Made by a program: the position numbers and the translations under genes. Below are positions 18,367-27,483 of a stretch of 35,234 bases of DNA, in pieces; position 1 is the stretch's first letter; every line of letters begins with the position of its first letter. A model generated the notes under the pieces. That model saw nothing but the letters and a program-made list of their open reading frames with translations. It was not told the origin of the DNA and made no database searches. The DNA is taken from contig NZ_CP028889.1 in the NCBI RefSeq assembly GCF_003606285.1, forward strand, positions 1 to 35,234. The letters run 5' to 3'. This stretch comes from Borrelia turcica IST7 (GTDB lineage Bacteria > Spirochaetota > Spirochaetia > Borreliales > Borreliaceae).

Positions 18367-18933
18367 ATGCGAGTACTTTCAAATTTTATTTATATATTTG
18401 TCATTTTTTTGTTTTTTTTAAGTTGTTCTACCGTTTTATTAGATGAACCTAGGAAAGAAGATGACCCAGACTTGTTAGCTTTAAGAAATTTGATGGTGTA
18501 TCCTGAACTTAAGATTTCAAATTTTGATATGAAAATTTATGAAAAATTAAAAAATTATCATGAACATAATTTTGAAATTTTGGAAAGAGAAGATGAGGAC
18601 CCAGTTTATATTTCTGAATCTAGTTATAAGGAAAATATTGATTACATTAAAGAGCTTTATTTTTATAATAAAAAACTATATAAAGTTGTTTTGGCATATA
18701 GCTCAGTGCAAGGTTCTCCTTTCAAATCCGAAATGCTTAAGTATTTAAAGAAACATAATATTAAAGAAAAGTTTCCTTTAAGAATAAGGTTCCCTACTTA
18801 TAAAACATGTATTGACGGTAGTAATTGGATTGTGCTTAAAAAAGATTTTTTCGATATGATTATGCAGGATAAGAATGCTTTGCTTGTTTCTAATCGAATA
18901 ATGGAAAATATAGTTAGAAGATTTTCCGAATGA
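18367..18933 (+). CDS. Putative lipoprotein, BBB27-like
   Basis: This 188-aa lipoprotein has the leader MRVLSNFIYIFVIFLFFLSC, with the lipidated cysteine at residue 20, then an acidic, helical mature part and a positively charged C-terminus. I chose the ATG at 18367 rather than a TTG at 18355, because that TTG overlaps the TATAAT box. It diverges from the BBB28-like gene. Order and size suggest BBB27 of cp26. No functional motif is visible. Confidence 0.7.
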   Translation: MRVLSNFIYIFVIFLFFLSCSTVLLDEPRKEDDPDLLALRNLMVYPELKISNFDMKIYEKLKNYHEHNFEILEREDEDPVYISESSYKENIDYIKELYFYNKKLYKVVLAYSSVQGSPFKSEMLKYLKKHNIKEKFPLRIRFPTYKTCIDGSNWIVLKKDFFDMIMQDKNALLVSNRIMENIVRRFSE

Positions 18934-18941
18934 TGAGTAAT

Positions 18942-19634
18942 TTACTCTAACTCTTCAAATATTTTTTTTATGGTTTCCTTTCTTCTGATTTCTCTTTTTT
19001 CTAAGTCAATTGCTATTGATTCTTTTAGTTTGTCTACATTTTGAAGTAAAAGTTCTGTGTTTTTTTCTTTGTTTTTGTGAGTAACTTTTAGTATCTTTTT
19101 TTGCTTTATTGATTTTTCAAATTTGTGGATATCTTTAAGCATGCTTAGTTTGAAGTGTATTATATTTTCAGATACTTGAAATTCTTTTGCCATTGCCCTT
19201 TGTGGATATTGTATTGATTTATATTGAGGTACTTTGAGCTTTAGGGTAGTAGTTGGAATTAATAAGTTTGTTGCAAATATGTTAGCTTCCGTTGTCATAT
19301 TGTTGTCTTGAATATTAAGTGTATCTGTTATTTTTGATGGATTTGAAACTTTGTGTTTATGCATTAAGTAATGGCCGAGTTGCTTTGCTATTTCAAATCT
19401 TTTAGTAATAAGAGGCATTGATTCATTTATGTATATAGCTTTTTTATTTGGTTTAATATAAGCAGAAAAGTTTTTGTATTTATCTTCAAATGCAATTTCA
19501 AATACTTTAAGTCCTTCGCCTATTGCAATCTTTATTATTGGAACTGGGATGAGTAACACAGAATATTTTGAAATTATATAGTTAGAATAAATATAAGGGG
19601 TTTTAATATATGAGCTGAAGTTATTAGATTCCAT
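18942..19634 (-). CDS. ImmA/IrrE-like protein without metalloprotease site
   Basis: This 230-aa protein has the fold cues of the ImmA/IrrE (DUF955) zinc metallopeptidases, which usually cut repressors: a strand-rich start with IYINESMPLITKRFEIAKQLGHYLMH, then the typical TEANIFATNLLIP (residues 115-127). The zinc motif HELGH should lie at residues 84-88 but reads KQLGH, so both the first histidine and the catalytic glutamate are replaced. The protein is probably inactive as a protease and may act as a binding or regulatory protein. Place and strand fit BBB26 of cp26. An AAAAGGAG site lies about 15 bases from the ATG, a rather long distance. Its 3' end faces that of the BBB27-like gene, 8 bases away. 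Confidence 0.7.
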   Translation of the reverse strand: MESNNFSSYIKTPYIYSNYIISKYSVLLIPVPIIKIAIGEGLKVFEIAFEDKYKNFSAYIKPNKKAIYINESMPLITKRFEIAKQLGHYLMHKHKVSNPSKITDTLNIQDNNMTTEANIFATNLLIPTTTLKLKVPQYKSIQYPQRAMAKEFQVSENIIHFKLSMLKDIHKFEKSIKQKKILKVTHKNKEKNTELLLQNVDKLKESIAIDLEKREIRRKETIKKIFEELE

Positions 19635-19668
19635 TTAATATAAATATTCTCCTTTTTACATTTTATAA

Positions 19669-19674
19669 TATAAT
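19669..19674 (+). promoter_or_regulatory. -10 box directly before the BBB25-like gene
   Basis: Two overlapping TATAAT boxes (19664-19669 and 19669-19674) end 6 bases before the ATG at 19681. No -35 box or ribosome binding site is convincing. Transcription from the second box would begin at or next to the start codon. Confidence 0.45.
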
Positions 19675-19680
19675 CTAGTT

Positions 19681-20184
19681 ATGCGGTATAGTTTTTTTTG
19701 TTTGTTTTGTTTTTTTTCGTGTAGGACTTTAGATGTTAATGAAGTTTTTGATAAAAAGTTTGACAAAATTGAAAGAGCTAATTATTTTCTTTACTTTTAT
19801 CCAGATAGCCAAATTTACATCAAAAAGGATAAGTCTACTAATGATTATTCTGTATTTTTAAATGTTATTCTCGATTCTAGCTTGAATTTAAATAATGGGT
19901 ATTTGAAGTTAGTGCAAGACGATAATTATATTGGAGATATTAATATTTCTAAAGTAGTTAGTATTGGAAATTTTAAGTTTTTGTATGTTAATGTTGATAG
20001 GAATAATGCTAATCTTATTTTAAGAGCTTTAAATCCTTATAAAAAATTGTCTTTTGTGCTAAACAGAAATTCTTATCAAGTGTGGACTAAGGGAACTCTT
20101 AAATATGATGCTAGGTTTATTGATGTTGATTTTAAGAGCACCAGAGATACTCTTAAATATGCTCTTGAGAGTAATATTTTATAG
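19681..20184 (+). CDS. Putative lipoprotein, BBB25-like
   Basis: This 167-aa lipoprotein has a very short leader MRYSFFCLFCFFSC, with the lipidated cysteine probably at residue 14. The mature part is a strand-rich domain (YDARFIDVDF, NDYSVFLNVIL, KFLYVNVD). Order suggests the BBB25 gene of cp26. It and the next gene are a pair of similar small lipoproteins, possibly old paralogues. Function unknown. Confidence 0.65.
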   Translation: MRYSFFCLFCFFSCRTLDVNEVFDKKFDKIERANYFLYFYPDSQIYIKKDKSTNDYSVFLNVILDSSLNLNNGYLKLVQDDNYIGDINISKVVSIGNFKFLYVNVDRNNANLILRALNPYKKLSFVLNRNSYQVWTKGTLKYDARFIDVDFKSTRDTLKYALESNIL

Positions 20185-20293
20185 AAAATTATATTACTGT
20201 TTTAAAGTACATAATAATATTTAAATTATTGTAACTATTTGTAGCATTTAATGGCTTCTAATAAGTTATGTGTTAAGTTAATGTGTTTAATTG

Positions 20294-20743
20294 ATGAAAA
20301 GAGTTGCTAGTCAATATTTTATTTTTTTATTTTTTATATTCTTTATGTTTTCTTGTTCGACTCTTTATTTGGAAAATATCGAAGGGTTGAGTAAGGATTC
20401 TAAGTATATTAAATTTATTTTTGGTAAAAATAAGGTGTCTTTAAGACATTATTTTACTATCTCTGGTAAGTTAAATTTGAGATATAAAGAACCGTTATTT
20501 TTGAAAGTTGGCAATAATATTGTAGCTTCATTTTTACTTGAACGATACAGAAGAATTGGTGATAAATATATTCAAGCTTTTTTTAGTGTTGGCAAAGATA
20601 TTTCTTTAAAAACATATTTAGAATGCATTAAGGCTAGAAAATTTCTTATTATAAATAGTTCTGGAACAATTATTAAAACCGTTGTATTTTCTAAGTTGCC
20701 AGATAGTGAAGATATTTTACATCAGAATAGTAAGATTGTTTGA
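20294..20743 (+). CDS. Putative lipoprotein, BBB24-like
   Basis: This 149-aa lipoprotein has the leader MKRVASQYFIFLFFIFFMFSC, with the lipidated cysteine at residue 21, followed by a beta-rich domain (FIFGKNKVSLRHYFTISGKLNLRY). The ATG at 20294 was preferred over a TTG one codon upstream. No ribosome binding site is visible. The order places it as the last of the cp26-like genes (BBB24). On cp26 the purine permeases, ospC and guaA/guaB follow, but they are absent here. Function unknown. Confidence 0.65.
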   Translation: MKRVASQYFIFLFFIFFMFSCSTLYLENIEGLSKDSKYIKFIFGKNKVSLRHYFTISGKLNLRYKEPLFLKVGNNIVASFLLERYRRIGDKYIQAFFSVGKDISLKTYLECIKARKFLIINSSGTIIKTVVFSKLPDSEDILHQNSKIV

Positions 20744-20871
20744 GATGTACATTTTTATTATTTTAATTTAGTAGAGAAAGATTGAAGAACTTGATTTTGA
20801 AAATTAAGCTTTTCTTATTTGAGTCAGATTATTTAAGTGTAAATGTATGATAGTATGGTTGAATTTTAATA

Positions 20872-20911
20872 GCAGTTATTTGTACTTTGCTTAAGTGCAA
20901 ATAACTGCAGA
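20872..20911. terminator. Bidirectional terminator
   Basis: GCAGTTATTTG (20872-20882) pairs with CAAATAACTGC (20898-20908), extendable to 14 pairs with one mismatch. It lies between the convergent ends of the BBB24-like and Dbp-like genes. Confidence 0.6.
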
Positions 20912-20945
20912 TATATTAAATTTAGTTTAATAAGTTAAATCGACT

Positions 20946-21479
20946 TTATTTAGCTTTTTTGGATGCTAGTTTAATCTTTTTTTTTTCCTCAGCAGCTTTT
21001 TGTTTTTCTTTAACATTTTGCAACTTTTCAAATAATTTGTCATGAACATTTGTTATTGTTTCATATGAATCAGCAATTTTTCCATCAGCAGCAATTTTAA
21101 CTGTATCTGTAGCTTGTTGTATACCAATTTTTTGCATAGAATCTGCTACACCTAAAATTATATTAAATATTTCTGCAAATTGCTTATTAGTGCCTTTTTC
21201 TCCTAACTCATCAATAGTGTCTTTCATTGAACTTAAGAAAGTTTCACCAACTTCAATAACTTTAAGTTTGACATCTTTTATCCTAGGATCACCAACTCCC
21301 TTGCTACCTGTTTTGTTTGCTAAACTGTCAATAGTAAATCCAGATTCTTTGACAATCTGATCGATTTGATTTTTAGCATCACTAGAAGAATTGTCCACTT
21401 TTGTTTTTAAGTGAGTTGGTAACATACTACAGGAGGCTAGTAAAATAAGAATTGAAGTTATTTTTAATATCTTTGACAT
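20946..21479 (-). CDS. Decorin-binding-protein-like lipoprotein
   Basis: This 177-aa lipoprotein resembles DbpA/DbpB, the adhesins of Lyme Borrelia that bind decorin and glycosaminoglycans. Recalled DbpA features have clear parallels: a small N-terminal helix with TGSKGV, VIEVGETFLSSMKDTIDELGE, KGTNKQFAEIFNIILGV, ADSMQKIGIQ and a terminal EKLQNVKEKQKAAEEKKK basic tail (DbpB has VKEKQ). The leader ends ILILLASC with the cysteine at residue 18. The start is the ATG at 21479 with AAAGGAGA upstream; the frame extends to 21527 but the ribosome binding site lies inside that extension. A single copy stands alone, not the dbpB-dbpA pair of lp54. The match is from memory; ligand binding is inference. 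Confidence 0.75.
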   Translation of the reverse strand: MSKILKITSILILLASCSMLPTHLKTKVDNSSSDAKNQIDQIVKESGFTIDSLANKTGSKGVGDPRIKDVKLKVIEVGETFLSSMKDTIDELGEKGTNKQFAEIFNIILGVADSMQKIGIQQATDTVKIAADGKIADSYETITNVHDKLFEKLQNVKEKQKAAEEKKKIKLASKKAK

Positions 21480-21549
21480 ATATTGTCTCCTTTTACTTTG
21501 CGTTTTATGTAAGCAAGTATATCTCATTAGTTATTGGACTACAGAATTA

Positions 21550-21579
21550 ATAACATTTTTTATTATTAATAATTGTCAA
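21550..21579 (-). promoter_or_regulatory. Promoter of the Dbp-like gene
   Basis: On the minus strand a consensus TTGACA (21579-21574) is followed after 18 bp by TGTTAT (21555-21550). The leader is then about 65 bases to the AAAGGAGA site. Confidence 0.5.
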
Positions 21580-21960
21580 GAATTGCAAGTTTTTGTGTTT
21601 TATATAGATTTTAAATAAGGCTGCAGTCTATTCGTGCTTTTAAAATTTCACATATATGTGTAATGCTAGATACTTAAGGTAATAATTCAAATGAAATTGA
21701 TGTTTAGGGTAGTAATAATGAACATGTTTGTTGAGTGAATTAATAATATCCGCAACCAGATTTCTAAGATTTCTACTAGAGATCAATAGTAACAAGATTT
21801 ATATAAGAAAAATATTAACCCTAGATATAGATTATAGGTAGTTTTTGTATAAACTTAGATAACGAACTTTCATTAAGATGTTTAAAATTAGATATTTGAA
21901 AAGAGCAAGTTATATATGTTTTCAAGTAAAAATGTTATTTTAGATTATTGTATTTTTTAC
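21580..21960. other. Intergenic stretch, no gene seen
   Basis: Nearly 400 bases without a credible ORF or RNA structure; AT-rich. Confidence 0.5.
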
Positions 21961-22227
21961 TTATTTCCCATCGTAACTATTAAGTTTCTTTTTAAAGAGA
22001 GTACTTAAAATTTTAGACCTTAATTCAAGTTCTTGAACTTTGTTTTTTTGTTCCTTTTTAATATGATCCATCCAATCATCAATCCCTTTATCTATTCCAT
22101 ACTGCCTTTGAAATTCTCTAAATTCTCTATCCAACTGATCAGTATTGTAATCAACTTGAGATATAAACGCTTGAATATCTAGGTCATATTTTAAACTTTT
22201 CCTTTTAGGAAATCTAATCAACTTCAC
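21961..22227 (-). CDS. Small hypothetical protein, 88 aa
   Basis: A charged, helical, soluble protein with no signal peptide, rich in Arg/Lys/Gln/Glu (LDREFREFQRQYGIDKGIDDWMDHIKKEQKNKVQELELRSKIL). The start is a GTG at 22227, with AAGGA 9-13 bases upstream. I do not recognise it. Its low complexity and isolated place make it uncertain whether it is expressed. Confidence 0.45.
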   Translation of the reverse strand: MKLIRFPKRKSLKYDLDIQAFISQVDYNTDQLDREFREFQRQYGIDKGIDDWMDHIKKEQKNKVQELELRSKILSTLFKKKLNSYDGK

Positions 22228-22478
22228 ATAAAGATCCTTAAATAAGCAAAAATAGAGAACTTATTTTACAAGTAAATAAATTATGTATGTTTTACATGTT
22301 AGAGCAAAAATACAGTTTTGTAAATATAGTAAATATAAGAATATGTCTTTTCTTGAAGACTTTTAGTTTTAGTCACTTAATCTTATTTGTTGATACGTAA
22401 TGAAATTTATTACAAATAAAATCGAATTAGCTTTTATAGAAAGCTGAGCTAAAGTTAATTAATAATGGAGGGTTCTTT

Positions 22479-22712
22479 ATGACATCAATAATAGTATATT
22501 CTTGTTTAACTGTATGTGTAGCATATTTTTTTAGTGAAATAAAGAAGCTTATTTTAAATCTGCATGTATCTATTGGGAATTTTTTTCAAGCCTTGTATTT
22601 GTTCTTTGAAATGTTAACTTTAATTTTGTATTTATTAATTAATAATAAGGTTTATAAATTTACTGCTATAGGATTAATAGTTAGTTTTTGTGTGATGATC
22701 TTCTTTCAGTAA
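22479..22712 (+). CDS. Small membrane protein, 77 aa
   Basis: A good ribosome binding site (GGAGGG, 22467-22472) precedes the ATG by 6 bases. The product has three hydrophobic stretches (about residues 4-20, 34-54 and 60-76) and few charged residues, so it would sit in the inner membrane. It could be a holin-like remnant of a plasmid prophage module, but its neighbours give no support. Function unknown. Confidence 0.5.
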   Translation: MTSIIVYSCLTVCVAYFFSEIKKLILNLHVSIGNFFQALYLFFEMLTLILYLLINNKVYKFTAIGLIVSFCVMIFFQ

Positions 22713-24289
22713 TAAAGATATTCATACAGAAACTTTTCAATAGAGCAGATGTGATAATTATTCTGTATTAAAGTGTGTTAAAGGAGCATATCGCTGATAA
22801 AAAGCAATTACTTAATTTTTATTGGAAAGATAGAAGTAAGTAATTGAAATGCTATATATTAAGGAATAATTTTTATTAAAATGTTTTTCTATATGCAGGT
22901 GATATTTCTAATTACTAATTTAGGGAAAGGTGAAATACTTTTTGTAGTATCAGTTACTAGATAAGGTTGAAAGCCTAAGATATGAGTAGTGATAATAGTT
23001 TCTTTATTAAAAAATTTAATTTTAGTATTTTGAGTACAATAATATGCCAATCTTTGTTATTAATGTTATTTAAGAAGTTTATATGGACTTTACAAGGCCA
23101 ATCTTTAGTATCAATAATATGCAACAAAGTGGTTTTTAGGTTGATTTAATATCATAGATGAGTAATTCCATTACTCTGTGGGGTACAGGAAGAGCACCTG
23201 ATTCTAAGAGATCGTTTTAAGTATCCACTAGAATTAGCATATAATTTTAAGGTAAAATTAGGTATAACCTCTTCACAAAAATCATTATATCTAATAGTAT
23301 TTATATTACTGTTTTAGTTTCAGTGGTATACATAAATATTAGATCCTTAAGCATGTCTCTTAAAATTGAGAAAAATTAGAGAAAATAAACGACATAAAAG
23401 GCAATTTTAAGATAAATTAATCAAATAAAATTATTTTATTCAATGATTCTTATATGAAGACAATATTAAAAAGCCACATCCATAATATTGAATCATTAGG
23501 ACATGACTTGAAGAATTACATTAAGTTGCGACTAATGTTGTCGCCCTTACTATATTTACAAATTTGATTATTCGACTATAAACTTGTAAGGATTGTTATG
23601 CTCCTTCATTGCATTTTAGAGAATCACCCTGTTAAAAACTGGCTTACACATAAAAACCGTACCCTAATTTTTTTTGTAACAGAAGATTACTTATGTACTT
23701 CTTATAGAAATTCTTTTTCACTATACCTCTCCTCAATTGAAACATACTTTAAAAAACACATTACAACATATAATGAATTTTTTGTCAACTAAAATGTATA
23801 AGATAGATACTTTTTGAGTTTTTAATCCATAAAAAAAGTAGATTTTTTTATCTAATTATTATAATTTGAGCGTATGGTAAGTAAAGAAGTAATTATAAAT
23901 TTACCAAATGATATCAAAAAGATTAATAAGGTTTTATATGTAAAACTTGAATATAAATAAGATACTATTGAATAAATAATAAAGCAAAAAGAGAACAAAA
24001 TTAGAGTAGGGTTTAAATTTTAAAGTAGGATTTTATAGTTTAAATGATAAACTGTAAGTGGAGAATGTATATAGCAGGTTTCCCTGTAACAACTTCTTAT
24101 CTAGCATGTGTATAATAGGGTTTCCTGTAAATTTTTCTAAGAGTAGCCTATTCTAAGCTTTAGAGTAAAAGTTTGTTTTCAATAATTATAATCATTTGTC
24201 ATATTCAGTGATATTGGGAAAAATCATTATTTTGAAGTATTGAATTATAGGGATAGTTTCCATATCATTTATCTTTAGAGATATAATAA
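22713..24289. other. Degenerate region, no intact gene
   Basis: About 1.6 kb with scattered stops. It contains weak local repeats, such as GCCAATCTTTGTTATTAAT near 23050 against a diverged copy near 23098, and two copies of a GTTTCCCTGTAA-like string near 24078 and 24119. A 64-codon frame at 23598-23792 has an AAGGA before its ATG but looks like chance or gene debris. This resembles the decayed DNA common in Borrelia linear plasmids. Confidence 0.5.
23434..23461 (+). repeat. Internal copy of left subtelomeric sequence
   Basis: Matches 26-53 at 24 of 28 positions. The bases upstream (ATTAATCAAATAAAATT) resemble the left terminus loosely, but no intact box 3 is present. It may mark an old end captured inside the plasmid. 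Confidence 0.35.
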
Positions 24290-24574
24290 TCATTCTTTGA
24301 TTATTAATTTTCTAAATTTGGGCATTTTTCCCCGAATTTCCCTTTTTATTTCAAATTTGTATTTTTCATTATTTTTAAACGAAAGTAAACTAAGAGTTAG
24401 ATACCTTAAAAAATCTTCAGGAATTAACATTATGTTTCCTACTCTAATATAACATTCTAACACTTCTAACTTATATCTTAAATGACTCTTTGTAATTTTA
24501 TAACTAAACTTACTTTTAAGGACTTCTTGTGCTTCAGAAACCTTGTAAAAAGAGTGCCCTTCTATCATTCTCAT
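24290..24574 (-). CDS. Possible small DNA-binding protein
   Basis: Only the part from the ATG at 24574 looks like a real protein: SFYKVSEAQEVLKSKFSYKITKSHLRYKLEVLECYIRVGNIMLIPEDFLRYL has the rhythm of a helix-turn-helix plus wing, as in small excisionase- or MerR-like proteins. A basic C-terminus (FEIKREIRGKMPKFRKLIIKE) follows. The frame is open upstream to 24625 but is just hydrophobic residues without a start. No ribosome binding site is visible. It may be a gene remnant. Confidence 0.35.
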   Translation of the reverse strand: MRMIEGHSFYKVSEAQEVLKSKFSYKITKSHLRYKLEVLECYIRVGNIMLIPEDFLRYLTLSLLSFKNNEKYKFEIKREIRGKMPKFRKLIIKE

Positions 24575-24738
24575 AAAGTTAAATATAAACATAATTAACA
24601 AATAAAAAACTTCAAAAGTAAACACTCTATTTTGTAGAATAAGATATTGAATTTTTAAATTTGTGAAATAATATTTGAATAAGGAAAATTCTTTATCTTT
24701 TTTATAATTTATGTTAAATAAGGTAAGTGAATTTTAGC

Positions 24739-24840
24739 AGGTGAATTGTATTCACCTTCTTTTAATTTTAAGAGTACTAAAAAAATATAGTTGTTTTTTA
24801 GTACATTATTAACTTTCCCTCCTCTCCATTTTGGGAAGGT
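24739..24840. other. Three successive stem-loops
   Basis: Stem 1 is AGGTGAA/TTCACCT (24739-24757). Stem 2 has perfect 11-bp arms at 24774-24784 and 24794-24804. Stem 3 is formed by AACTTTCCC and GGGAAGGTT (about 24811-24841) with one mismatch. They are packed within 100 bases of gene-free DNA, 500 bases from the vls array. At least one looks like a terminator. Together they could form a structured boundary or a small RNA. Confidence 0.5.
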
Positions 24841-25332
24841 TAATTTTTATTGATTCTTTGTTACAAGTTTATTTGAGATTAATAGTTAAGTTTTTTCATT
24901 GATAAGGAAAGGTTAAATTTTAAAATAAAATAAGATATCATAATTGATTGAATATTTTGTCAAGACTTTGTTTTAGGAATCATTATTAAGAGAGGAATAT
25001 TGTAAAAAATTGAGCATTGATCTACCCTTTTGGGATTATTTTTTCTGTTAATTTCTTTTCTTAGGTGTCTTGTTGATATCTCAGTATTTATTTTTATTCG
25101 TCAGTTTTAAGTAATATTACTTCTTTTTATTTTATAGGGATAATGCATGTTTAGTTTTGTATACTAATGAGTCAAATTTATTAAATCTTTCTTTTTTCGT
25201 TTTATAATTGATGTTTTATTTAGGGGATTTTGACTACTTTATGAAGTAATTTGAGATTTTATTTTGATTTAATCTGGGTTTAGGTTTTTTAGTTGATTAT
25301 TCTTCGGAATCATAAGCAAACAGTGTTTGGCA

Positions 25333-25530
25333 TCATTAGCAGTTGCCTGCTACACCAAGAGTGGCGTTTGGTAGTACTAAGTCGATTATTGTCTTGACTG
25401 CCCCTGCTACTGCTTTTGCCTCTCCAGTGATTTTATCTTTATCAGTTGCATCAGTAGGCCCATCTCCAGCAGCACTAGGGGCTATAGTAGCTTCAGCAGC
25501 ACCAATCTCAGCAGTGATTGCCTTAAGCGC
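25333..25530 (-). repeat. vls cassette 14 (left, truncated)
   Basis: Runs from ALKAITAEIG through IAPSAAGDG to LVLPNATLGVAGNC, where a frameshifting junction and a stop end it. It is the outermost and shortest unit. Only its 5' third is present. Confidence 0.8.
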
Positions 25531-26113
25531 TGCGCCTATTGCTTCAGGGGCAGGCGCAGCAGCCCCGAATTTACCTGTTTTAGTTATGGCTCTAAGTGCT
25601 ACTGCCGCTGAAAAGATATCGTCTTCTAGGTCTTTGTCAGTATCACTACTACCAACAATAGCCTTAATGTCGTCGTCATCAGCCTTACTTGCACCATCAT
25701 TCGCAGTAGCAGCATACCCGCCTGCTAGGGTTGTTGCCTTGGTTGTAGTAGCATCATCTGCTATTGCCTTTAGCATCCCCTCTCCTGTTGCCTTTGCTAC
25801 TATAGTAGCTGCTGCTTTTCCTGCTGCTGCAGTGGCTTTAGCATGATCACCAGTACTACCAGCATTGGCAAAAAGTGTTATCGCGTCGCCTGCAGTTGCC
25901 TGCTTTGCTGTTGCTACTACAGCGCTCTTGCCTTCACCAAGTTTAGCGTTTGGTAGTACTAGGTCAATTATTGTCTTGATTGCCCCTGCTACTGCTTTTG
26001 CCTCTCCTTTGATTGTATCTTTAGCAGTTGGCAGGCCCAGCTCCAGCAGCACTAGGGGCTATAGTAGCTTCTTCAGCACCACCTGTAATATTGGCAGTGA
26101 TTGCCTTAAGCGC
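25531..26113 (-). repeat. vls cassette 13
   Basis: Complete set of blocks to KTGKFGAAAPAPEAIGA, but the frame breaks after GAGPANC near 26030 and resumes in another frame from KDTIKGEAKAVAG. It has its own variable regions (STGDHAKATAAAG, TTTKATTLAGG). Confidence 0.8.
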
Positions 26114-26620
26114 TGCTGCCACTGCAAAGACATCGTCTGATAGTGTTGTGGCACCATCACTACCAACAACAGCCGTAATGTCTGCGTCAGCAGCGCTTGC
26201 ACCATTAACCACAGTAGCAGCATACCCGCCTGCTAGGGCTACTGCCTTGGCTGGTGCAGTAGTAGCATCTGCTATTGCCTTTAGCATCCCCTCTCCTGTT
26301 GCCTTTGCTACTATAGTAGCTGCTGCGTTTCCTGCTGTCTCTGTGGCTTGAGTATTAGCACCAGTAGCACTAGTAGCAAACAGTGTTATCGCATCGCTTG
26401 CTGCTGCCTTCTTTGGTGCTTTTACGACCTCGCTAGTGCCTTCACCAAGCTTAGCGTCTGGTAGTACTAGGTCAATTATTGTCTTGATTGCCCCTGCTAT
26501 TTTACCTGCCTCTCCTTTGATTTTATCTTTATCATCTGCAGCAGTAGGCCCATCTGCATCAGCACTAGGGGCTATAGCAGCGTCAGCACCTGCAATATTA
26601 TCAGTGATTGCCTTAAGCGC
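26114..26620 (-). repeat. vls cassette 12
   Basis: In-frame from ALKAITDNIAG to SDDVFAVAA, where it joins cassette 13 at the shared ALKAIT sequence. It lacks the KTGKFGAK-NKLLGALM part. Variable blocks include TSATGANTQATETAG and TVVNGASAADAD. Confidence 0.8.
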
Positions 26621-27483
26621 TGCTTCTGCAAAGACATCATCTGCTAGGTTTTTCTCTGTAGTCTTACCAACAATAGCCTCAATGTCTTTGTCATCAGCAT
26701 TACTTACACCATCAGCCCCATCGTCTGCTAGTCTTACTGCCTTGGTTGATTCAGTAATAGCATTCTTTGTGTCTTCTTTTACTATATCAGTTTTCTTAGA
26801 GGATCCGTCACTTTTTATCTTTGCTATGCTTTCTTGTATCTTCTTTATGTCTTTCTCAACTCCACTCTTTATTGCATACATTAGTGCTCCTAACAGTTTG
26901 TTTACTGCTGCACTTGCTGCTCCGCCTATTGCTGCTTGAGCATCAGCAGCCCCCTTAGCCCCGAATTTACCTGTTTTAGTTATGGCTCTAAGTGCTACTG
27001 CTCCTGCAAAGATATCGTCTGATAGTTCTGTGACACCATCACTACCAACAACAGCCGTAATGTCTGCGTCAGCAGCACTTGTTGCACCATTCTCTGCACC
27101 AGCAGCATACCCGCCTGCTAGTCTTACTGCTTTGGTTGGTTCAGCAGTAGCATCATCTGCTATTGCCTTTAGCATTCCCTCTCCTGTTGCCTTTGCTACT
27201 ATAGTAGCTGCTGCGTTTCCTGCTGCCTCTGTGGCTTCTGCTTTACCACCAGTGCCTTTATTGGCAAACAGTGTTATTGCATCGCTTGCAGTTGCCTTCA
27301 CCAAGTTTAGCGTTTGGTAGTACTAGGTCAATTATTGTCTTGATTGCCCCTGCTATTTTACCTGCCTCTTCTTTGATTTTAGCTTTATCATCTGCCAAAG
27401 GCCCATCTCCCGCAGCACTAGGGGCTATAGTAGCTTCTTCAGCACCAATCTCAGTAGTGATTGCACCATCAGGTTTCCATAAT
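26621..27483 (-). repeat. vls cassette 11
   Basis: A long unit with the complete 3' block (NKLLGALMYAIKSGVEKD, SDGSSKKTDIVKEDTK). Its 5' part, which starts after the LWKPD junction with cassette 10, is out of frame with the rest because of a short deletion near 27300 (KLGEGNCKRCNN type). A unique KNAITESTKAVRLADDGADG joins the 3' block to the next unit. Confidence 0.8.

Noticed and set aside
23598-23792. 64-codon frame with an AAGGA before its ATG
   Set aside because: It has no recognisable domain, sits in decayed DNA and could be chance; kept only as a remark.
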